From NCBI RefSeq assembly GCF_954871325.1, contig NC_088775.1, positions 4,327,475 through 4,391,474 on the forward strand: DNA of 64,000 nucleotides, written 5' to 3'. Positions 56,461-64,000 of this stretch are shown piece after piece. The notes beneath the pieces are model-generated. The model saw only the letters and a program-made list of their open reading frames with translations, did no database searches and had not been told where the DNA came from. A program made the translations under genes and the position numbers. Each line of letters starts with the position of its first letter. The stretch's first letter is position 1. The stretch is from Gordionus sp. m RMFG-2023 (taxonomy: Eukaryota; Nematomorpha; Gordioida; Chordodea; Parachordodidae).

Positions 56461-57810
56461 TAGCACCGGAAAAAAAGTGGTCTTCTTTTTGAAATATTCA
56501 TAAATCTAGAAATAGGATTTACAGGAAACTGGTTATTATATGAGCAAATCTCCAGTTTATAGAAGGGAGAGGGGGGGGCAATTGATTGATTCTAGATGTT
56601 CGAGCTATAATCTTGAGTTTTTTCATCATCCTCAAACAAAGGTAACGAACAAAATAATTTGAAATTATACCACATATGTTTACATAATATGTTAATAGTC
56701 TATGTTTTTAAGAAAACATGAAGAAGAAGAAAATTCATAATTGACCTGTAAAGTATTAAGAAATTTTCCGTTGTTTTCCTAATTTCCCCTGATTATAGCT
56801 TGGCGGGAAAATTTACATCCCTAAATATAATATGCCAAAGTTTATAATATGCAGGCTAAAACGGCGATATTAGTCATAATTTATGTGATATGCTTACTAC
56901 TTGCAACAATAAATATATACTTTATATATTTGTATGTATCACCTTGCAGATAAAATATAATTGGAATATTTTCGATGTTCATATTTTTAAATAAATTTTT
57001 AGAATTTTATAAAATAGTTAATAATTAAAATATTATTTAAGTTTAAAAAAAAAATTGATAATGGTATTTTACAAATATTTAAAAAATCATTATTAATTTT
57101 TCCATGATTATTGGAAATAAAAGTTTGTAATAGTTGAATTATTTGGAACAAATTGTTTGTTGGGAAAATTAGAGTTTGTATTTATAATAGTCAGATATTT
57201 GTAATAAAAATTCTTTTTTTAAAAAATTTTTGCAGGTTATTTTTGTTATTAAATTTAAAAGGTATATTTGTATTTATATTTTAAATACTTTTTTAAACAA
57301 AATCATTTCATATTATGATCTATCAAAATATTTATAACCTTTTATTAGCTTTTAAAAGTAATAAATTTTCTAAATTAGAATCTAACAAACATCCACGCCT
57401 CTCCCCTAAGGCCTGTTTTGTAATACTAAATAGGCACTCCACAGGAGCACTAGAGGGAAGCGGGGTATTGTTTATTATAAAGATATTTTTTAATTCAAGG
57501 AATTATCAAAAATAGTAATTTTGGTATTTTAAAAAATAATAGTCCAATAAAAACCAATATAACTAAACATTTAATGATGGATAAAAATTTAAGTTATATA
57601 AAATTTCATTTTTATTGAATTTTAATTAATAAATGTGGAGGAGCGCCGTTCCTTAACAACTCTGCGTTAAACCATTATAAATATCTGAACCATAACCGAT
57701 ATCATTATTTTTTGAAGGAGTAAAAAGAACCTTTATAAAAAACGGTTAAACCGTTTTCAGTTTCTATATTTTAGAAATGAAAATAATTTTATTATCCAGA
57801 ATTATATAAG
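56461..57810. other. Interval between the two hAT relic pieces
   Basis: Mostly A/T-rich. A G-rich run lies near 56566-56578. 57390-57470 is a little richer in G+C ('ggcactccacaggagcacta' then 'gagggaagcgg') and could be a remnant of a hAT interior or an exon. No frame is convincing. Confidence 0.35.
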
Positions 57811-58170
57811 CTCTTATAGTAGTACTGGGGGTTCCTGCAACACAAGTTTCTGTAGAAGGGGCTTTTTCGGGGCAAAAATTTGCGTTATCGCCACAACGAA
57901 CAAAAAGGAATCCATTTATATTTTTTAAAAAAAATTACTTATAATTATAAGTTTAAATAACATACTTAATATGAGTTATTTTGAATCTTATATATTTTTT
58001 TTTATATAGTAATGAACCTTTATAAACCTTAATAATTAGCTGACCCGAACTGAACCTTTATAAATTTCTTCTTAAGAACCGTAATGAAAACGTAACCATT
58101 ATAATTTTTTACATACTGAATCGTAATCAAACTGAACCGTTATAAATAACGGTTCAATTCCCTGTTTTAT
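57650..58170. repeat. AACCGTTATAAA-type degenerate repeat
   Basis: 'aaccgttataaataacggtt', 'gaacctttataaa' and 'aaccattataaa' variants recur around the hATC relic. Related 'taataacggttaatat' stretches are at 14298 and 63870. It may be a degraded terminal or subterminal repeat family. 58171-59008 holds nothing else recognisable. Confidence 0.4.
57811..57915 (+). pseudogene. hATC dimerisation motif relic
   Basis: Encodes LGVPATQVSVEGAFSGQKF and ALSPQRTKRN, matching the C-terminal 'xxPAxxxxVERxFSxxxxxxxxxRxxL' motif of hAT transposases. The conserved Arg after VE is Gly. It may be the 3' end of the same element as 55704-56460, 1.4 kb upstream. Confidence 0.65.
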
Positions 58171-59999
58171 ATTTTAGAAGAAGATATAAAAAAATATCCG
58201 CAAGATGGAGTTTTATAGATTATTAATTATTTTTTTTTGCATTTTACCAAAAAAAAAACAATATATTTTAAATTTTTTATAAATTAAGCACTAATTTTTT
58301 TGAAATTTTTTTTCTAACAATTAGTTATGAAATGACACTTTAATTTGCAGATATCAAATATGGATATTATCTTTCTCGCTATGTTAAATCATTAGCAATA
58401 TAGATCTTCGATTATAAATTTTTTCTCATAGTATATGATTAATTTTATCATGTTAAAATTAGCTAAATATATATATTAAATCGTTACTTTTTTTAAAAAA
58501 AATGTAGCGCACTACGATACTTCTATCAACTTTTAAAAGTAAAGTAAACAAAAAAAAATTAGCACCAGTTGCTTTAAGTTATTAGTGTTTCGAAGCTATT
58601 TATTTATATTGTTTTAACTATGAAAGGAAATATATTATTTTTTGAATAAAACAATATTTTTAAAGCTGTATATTAGTTGCCAATATTTTTTTAAATTTGT
58701 TGTGACTTTGCCATATTAATTTTGGGACAGGATTTAGTTTGGGAAAGATGTCGCCCAAATATTTTAGACTTTTTTTAGGAAAAACTAGAATACGATTTGC
58801 AGTCCTGAAGAATCATTTTTTTGATTACCAGAATCAACCCGGAGTGCGATGGTAAAAGATCTTTGAAAAAAACCTAGGTTCAGTCCGACTGAAGCCTATA
58901 TGATTTTGGAGGCAGAATAATAAGATTCATTTTATTTGGTGAAACTGTTGGAATATTTTTATGATTATTTAAGTTGTAATTGTGTATTTATACATTATAT
59001 AATATATACAGTCAAAACCGTTTAATCGCAATTCGATTAAAAATACATTAAAAATCAGTTTATGTTTTTTATAAAAAATATTTATCATCTATAAATATAT
59101 TAAGCATATAAACCCATCAAACTTTGTAATAAATACAATTTTTAGTTAATGTAACAACTGTATATTTAAATTTGAATAAATTTTAAAAACGAATAAAAAA
59201 ATATAAATTGTAAAAATTTATCTAGTATGTTTAAAACATACGAATTTGATTTTTTCCACGTAAATAATAAAGAATTTTTAAATACTAGGATTATTCGAGA
59301 TTCAAACAAATAATTTTTATAAATAACTACCTTTGATTAAATTTCCTATATTATGATACAATAAAGATATTCAATTAATTTTTTTTAATCTTTATTAATT
59401 TATTTTAAAATATCTGGTGGCCAATTAACATAAATATTAAAAAGCAGGCCATGCCTGAAAATTTAAATTTATTAATTTTATTAAAAATTATTTTACAGCA
59501 CTATATAATAAAGATAAATTTTTTGCTACTTATAAAAAATATTTTGTGATAAGAATTATCAAAGACTTGATGGTTAATTGTTTTTATGATATTCTCTAGT
59601 TTACTTAGTGAATCCTGTTCTCTTGGGTTATCATGTGCCTATTAGATTAAATTATCAGATCTCTAAATTCCCTTCATCGTCTCAGAGCGTTTATTACCTT
59701 CTACAAAATAAACTAATCCTTAAACTAATGAATTTAATTTTTATAAATGTATTAACAGGCCATGCTGGAATGAAAGTTTATTAATGCTTTGTTAACATAA
59801 CATTTTATATGAACTTATTTTTTTATTCATGCATCACAATTATTTTAAAATAATGTAAGATCTAATAAAAATATTTTGTGATAAGCGTTTGGCTAAACTC
59901 TGGACTCAATAATTCTTTTTCTAATTTATTCCATAGCTTTTAATGAATCCTGAATCCCTTAGATGATCATGAGCATATTCAAGAAAAGAATAATAACCA

Positions 60000-60428
60000 T
60001 TATAAATGATCAGATATCTCTAGATTCCCTTCGTCATTCTCAGAGCTTTCAAACCTTCTATAAAAAATAAGATTTATTAAAATCTTTGAAGTAACTAAAC
60101 CTTCCAACTCTAATCTTATTTGATTATAAATATTCAGATCATTCAATATTCCATGACAGCTAGCATCATCATCGTGTAACGCATATTCTACAAATACGGG
60201 TTTAAATTCATCTTCTTTGTTGTCAGTTAGTGCTATATCATCCTCCGATTCCCAATCATATGTCAAAAACTTATCAAAGAAATTAACTTCAATAAAGCAT
60301 TTTATGATTGTGGTACTTGTCATCTCGCCCCATGCAAATTTTATAAGATAGAGGGTAGCATAAAGTGTAAATCTTTTATAAAAAGAGGTGGTATCATTTT
60401 CTTCCATCAATGTTATCATCTTTCTCAT
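60000..60428 (-). pseudogene. Inverted copy of the pogo transposase C-terminus
   Basis: 142 codons stay open in one frame: MRKMITLMEENDTTSFYKRF, then KFAWGEMTSTTIIKCFI, TYDWESEDDIALTDNKEDE and an acidic tail. The corresponding right-arm copy (61447-61832) has a frameshift after KCFI, so the inverted copy keeps the better reading frame. Without upstream domains it cannot act as a transposase. Confidence 0.75.
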
Positions 60429-60594
60429 GATACCCTTTCTCTAATAACATTTAAAGGACCTAATTGCACCCAAGTCCAAAGGTTGAATTAGGGTTGTTAT
60501 ATTTGCTGGTAAAAAAAAATTAATTTTATATTATTAAATGTTATTTATGTAACATAATTAGCGTTAAGCTATAAATGCCATGTTTGCACAATTT

Positions 60595-61835
60595 ACAGAT
60601 TGGAAGCTAATAAAGCAAGTATATGCTACAAATTTCTAAGGAATAAACCCCCTGCAACTAAAAGGGTTAGAATGAGTGGTTACCCAAAGACAGAAGCAGC
60701 TTTATTGGTTTGGTTTGCCCAAGTGCGAAGTAAAAATTGCAGTCTAAATGGGTCAGTGATGTTAGAAAAAGCTATGTTTTTTAGCCAAGCATTCAATGAA
60801 GGTAATTATATCTTTATGTTTTATATAAATTATAGGCATTCCTACTAGCAGCTGGTTGCAGAGATTTAGGAAAAGACAGAATATAAATTTTCATAATGTT
60901 TGCAATGAAAAAGGGAGTGCAGATATTATTAATGCAAATTAATGGATCAAAAATTACACTCCCATCTCTGATTAAAGATAATCAAATGAGTAATATTTAC
61001 AAATGTGGTAAGACAGGACTATACTACCGAGCAATATTAAATGGCACAATGGAATTTAGTGGAACTCAACCACCGGGATTCAAACCAGACAAGGAAAAGG
61101 TCTCAGTTCTATTTATCATAAATGGGGATGGATCTGATAAAAAGTTATATGTTGTAGAGAAATTTAAAAACCCTAGGCGCTTTAAAAATAAAAAATTACC
61201 AGTGAAATACAACTCCAATAAAAGCAGCTGAATGACAACCTCAACTTTTGAAGATATCCTAAGAGAATGGGATTCCTTATTAATGAAGAAAATTTTATTA
61301 TTTTGTGAGAATTCATCTTGTCACGAAGCAAAAATAACATTTAATAATATAAAATTATTTTTTTTACCGGCAAATACAACATCCCTAATTCAACCTTTAA
61401 ACATAGGTGCAATTAGATCCTTTAAATGTCAATATAGAAAGGGTATCATGAGAAAGATGATAACATTGATGGAAGGAAATGACACCACCTCTTTTTATAA
61501 AAGATTTACACTTTATGATAGCCTCTATCTTATAAAATTAACATGGGGTGAGGTGACAGGTACCACAATCATAAAATGCTTTATTTAAAGCTAATTTTTT
61601 TGATAAGTCTATGGCATATGATTGGGAATCGGAGGATGATATGGCACTAACTGACAAAGAAGAAGATGAATTTGATCCCATATTTGTAGAATATGCGTTA
61701 CACGATGATGATGCTAGCTGTCATGGAATATTGAATGATCAGGACATTTGTAATCAAATAAGATTAGAATTGGAAGGTTTAATTACTTCAACAAAAATTT
61801 TAATTAATCTAATCTTTTATAGAAGGTTATGAAAG
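60595..61835 (+). pseudogene. pogo/Tigger transposase, catalytic acids lost
   Basis: An exon from about 60600 encodes the CENP-B-type DNA-binding domain (PKTEAALLVWFAQVRSK, LEKAMFFSQAF). A short intron, GT near 60802 to AG near 60854, leads to SWLQRFRKRQNINFHNV. After frame damage the DDE domain follows (61000-61440): YKCGKTGLYYRAI where 'NADETGL' is usual, FKNKKLPVKYNSNKS then a stop, LLFCENSSCHEA where 'LLxDNCxxH' is usual, and SLIQPLNIGAIRSFK where 'LQPLDQGVI' is usual. All three catalytic Asp positions are therefore changed (Gly, Glu, Asn). Stops and frameshifts confirm a pseudogene. Confidence 0.75.
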
Positions 61836-62939
61836 CTCTGAGAATGACGAAGGGAATCTAGAGATAACTGATCATTTAATAAAAAAATCAGAATCTTAAT
61901 AGTTTTTATACTTTTCTTGAATATGCTCATGATCATCTAAGGGACCAGGATTCACTAAGAAAGCTAGAAAATATAGTAGAAAATTATTTATTGCAGAGTC
62001 TAGCAGAACTCTTATCACAAAATATTTTTTATTAAATCTTACATTATTTTATAAAAATTTTGATGCATGTATAATAAAATATTATGTTAACAAAACATTA
62101 ATAAACTTTCATTCCAGGATGGCCTGTTAATACGTTTACATTTATAATATTAGAATACATTAATTTATTTTAAAAGGATTAGTTTATTTTAGAAGGTAAC
62201 GAAAGCTCTAAAATGGTTAAGGTAATCTAGAGATCTGATAATTTAATCTAAAAAAATCAAGCGATTTATGGATATTATACCTTTTTTTTAAATAGGCACA
62301 GGATAATCCAAGGGAACAGGATTCACAGAGAAAGCTAGAGATTAACCATCAAGTCTTTGCTAACTTTTATCACAAAATATTTTTTATAAGTAGCAAAAAA
62401 AATATCTTTATTATATAATCATATGTACAGTAAAATAATTTCTAACAAAACACTTTAATTTCTTAAATTTTCAGGCCTGGCCTGCTTTTTCATATTTATG
62501 TTAATTGGCCACTAGATATTTTAAAAAAATTAATGAAGGTTAAAGAGAATAAATTGATTATTCTATAATATATGAAAATTTAAACAAAGGTAGTTATTTA
62601 TAAAAATATTGTTTGAACTTGAATAATCCTAGCATTTAGAAATTCTTGTTTATTTACGTGGGAAAAATCAAATTCATATGTTTAAACATACTAGATAAAT
62701 TTTTTAAAATTTATGTTTTTTTATTCATTTTAAAACTTATTCAAATTAAATATATAGTTGTTACATTAATTAAAAAATTTATTTATTACAAAGTTTGATG
62801 GGTTTATATGCTTAAAATATATATAGATGAAATTTTTTATAAAAAACACAAACTCATTTTTAATTTTTAATTGGATAATTGGGAAATTTTTGAATATTTT
62901 GGTCCCAAGCTTTTTCGCAATTAAACGGTTTTGACTGTA

Positions 62940-64000
62940 TTGATTTTTTCAGTGGATTATTAGTGATTGTAAGAGGTCGTTTTTTTTAAATCCATTTTGT
63001 TCCTAATAAAATATTTAAAGGTTCTTATTAAATATTATTAAGAACAAACAATTTTTTTTATAAACAAAAATTTGAATAATATCGCGCTATCTTCAGGCAA
63101 AGAATAATCCCATGTTTACTGTATAGATTTATGATTGATGTTTTTCTGAATTAGCTAGCTATATCTAATTTACATTTTTTTTCAATTGGGATTAAAGGAT
63201 AATTAAAATAAAAACTATTCATCTATAATATATTTTCTTGAAAATATTATCATTGGATTTGTAAAAAAATTTTAATATTCGTCCAACTATAACAGAAAGT
63301 ATAGCGATGGATGTAGGATTAGATCTAAAGATTCTTTTAAAAATTAAAGTATTACAGCCTATAACTGTCCAATTAATCGATATTTCAATGAGAGATTCTC
63401 TTATAGATGTAGTCTGGATTTTGTTTGGGGAGGGGTACAATATTCTTGGGGTTTTACCCATAAATATTAAGGTATTTAAGTTCGCATATTGCAGGCCTTT
63501 GGGTATGTTAAAGATTTTTTAAAAAATGATTCTTGTTTATCACTTTTTATAAAATAATATTTTAATGATATATTGTATAAAAAAATTTTGTATAACAAAT
63601 TTTGTAATAATTATGTGGCAAAATTATCTAAAAATTTTAGAATTAGTCATTATTATTATTTTTAAAATTATTAGCTTTTACTTATTTATCTCTCGATGCT
63701 TGTCCTATATAGCGATATATTATATACTTTTTTGGGGGAATATGTGCGTGGGAGTGTGAGATAGAATATATATATTTTTTAAAAATCCAAACCAGTTGAC
63801 AGCCCTTTTTTAAAGTTCGGTTCAGATTCGTGTGACAATTCTTTTAACGGTCGATTCCGTAAATAATAACGGTTAATATCTGTTCGGTTTACTCGGTTTG
63901 AATTGTTACACTATTTAATTTTTTCGAAATAACCCATATTACTCCGGTTATGAGTGGTATGAACAAAAAATCGTCCTAGTTTGGTCCATGCACCCAATAT
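62940..64000. other. AT-rich tail of the window
   Basis: A plus-strand frame at 63307-63525 (VLQPITVQLIDISMRDSLID) is open over 71 codons with no recognised family; composition offers weak support. 63790-63960 carries the 'gttcggttcag' / 'taataacggttaatat' repeat also seen near 14298 and 57650-58170. Nothing else is supportable. Confidence 0.3.

Larger units (their letters stand above)
59009..62937 (+). mobile_element. pogo/Tigger-type transposon with ~1.5-kb inverted arms
   Basis: Ends read CAGTCAAAACCGTTTAATCG and the near inverse 'caattaaacggttttgactg'. TA flanks both sides (59007-59008, 62938-62939), as for Tc1/mariner-pogo elements. 59009 to about 60513 is an inverted copy of about 61357-62937, which carries the transposase C-terminus and 3' flank. 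The spacer 60514-61356 carries the CENP-B-type helix-turn-helix and first part of the DDE domain. The native 5' end with the first DNA-binding helix has thus been replaced by an inverted copy of the 3' half. Each arm also contains a direct duplication (59445-59715 against 59758-60065). Confidence 0.85.

Noticed and set aside
63307-63525. Named gene for the 71-codon frame near the right edge
   Set aside because: No motif or family could be recognised, and frames of this length arise by chance here.

Overview
The window is eukaryotic nuclear DNA, very A+T-rich (about three quarters A+T by eye), with GT-AG spliceosomal introns and very few host genes. It carries hAT, piggyBac, pogo/Tigger and foldback DNA transposons, a LINE with a restriction-like endonuclease, and Ty3/gypsy elements. 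That mix and the low gene density suggest an invertebrate animal (arthropod or cnidarian-like), but the sequence alone does not settle the taxon and an early-diverging fungus is not excluded. No bacterial features, rRNA, tRNA or CRISPR were found.

Layout. 1-2.5 kb: old repeats, a gypsy pol fossil and a palindromic element. 2.57-6.21 kb: a foldback transposon of ~300-bp tandem units with a 9-bp target duplication. 6.3-10.4 kb: inverted repeats and dispersed repeat copies. 10.47-24.11 kb: a 13.6-kb hAT-type transposon bounded by a perfect 8-bp duplication (ATCAAAAC), with inverted arms of about 4-4.5 kb. Each arm holds GATC-rich palindromes, a ~118-bp tandem array, a piggyBac transposase remnant and a TCTATAAA-rich block. 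The spacer holds a four-exon hAT transposase gene, complete except for one frameshift in an A run. 24.1-31.9 kb: another foldback with tandem units, then miniature elements.

31.96-36.6 kb (minus strand): the one convincing host gene, eight coding exons with consistent phases including a 26-nt microexon. It encodes a PUL-domain protein (the Cdc48/p97-binding domain of PLAA/Doa1). 36.9-39.8 kb: LINE 3' ends, one copy doubled head to head. 40.3-42.8 kb: an LTR element fossil with a gag zinc knuckle and an inverted internal repeat. 43-45 kb: GC-rich miniature hAT elements. 45.3-50.7 kb: a Ty3/gypsy element with LTRs, primer-binding site, polypurine tract and 5-bp target duplication. 51-58 kb: miniature elements, doubtful exons and hAT remnants. 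59.0-62.9 kb: a pogo element whose left part is an inverted copy of its own 3' part.

The common theme is inverted duplication: hAT, pogo, foldback, LINE and LTR elements here each carry long internal inverted repeats. Where I could place ends, target-site duplications flank the whole structure (hAT, MULE-like foldback, pogo, both LTR elements), so in those cases the palindromic form probably moved as a unit or arose inside an inserted element.
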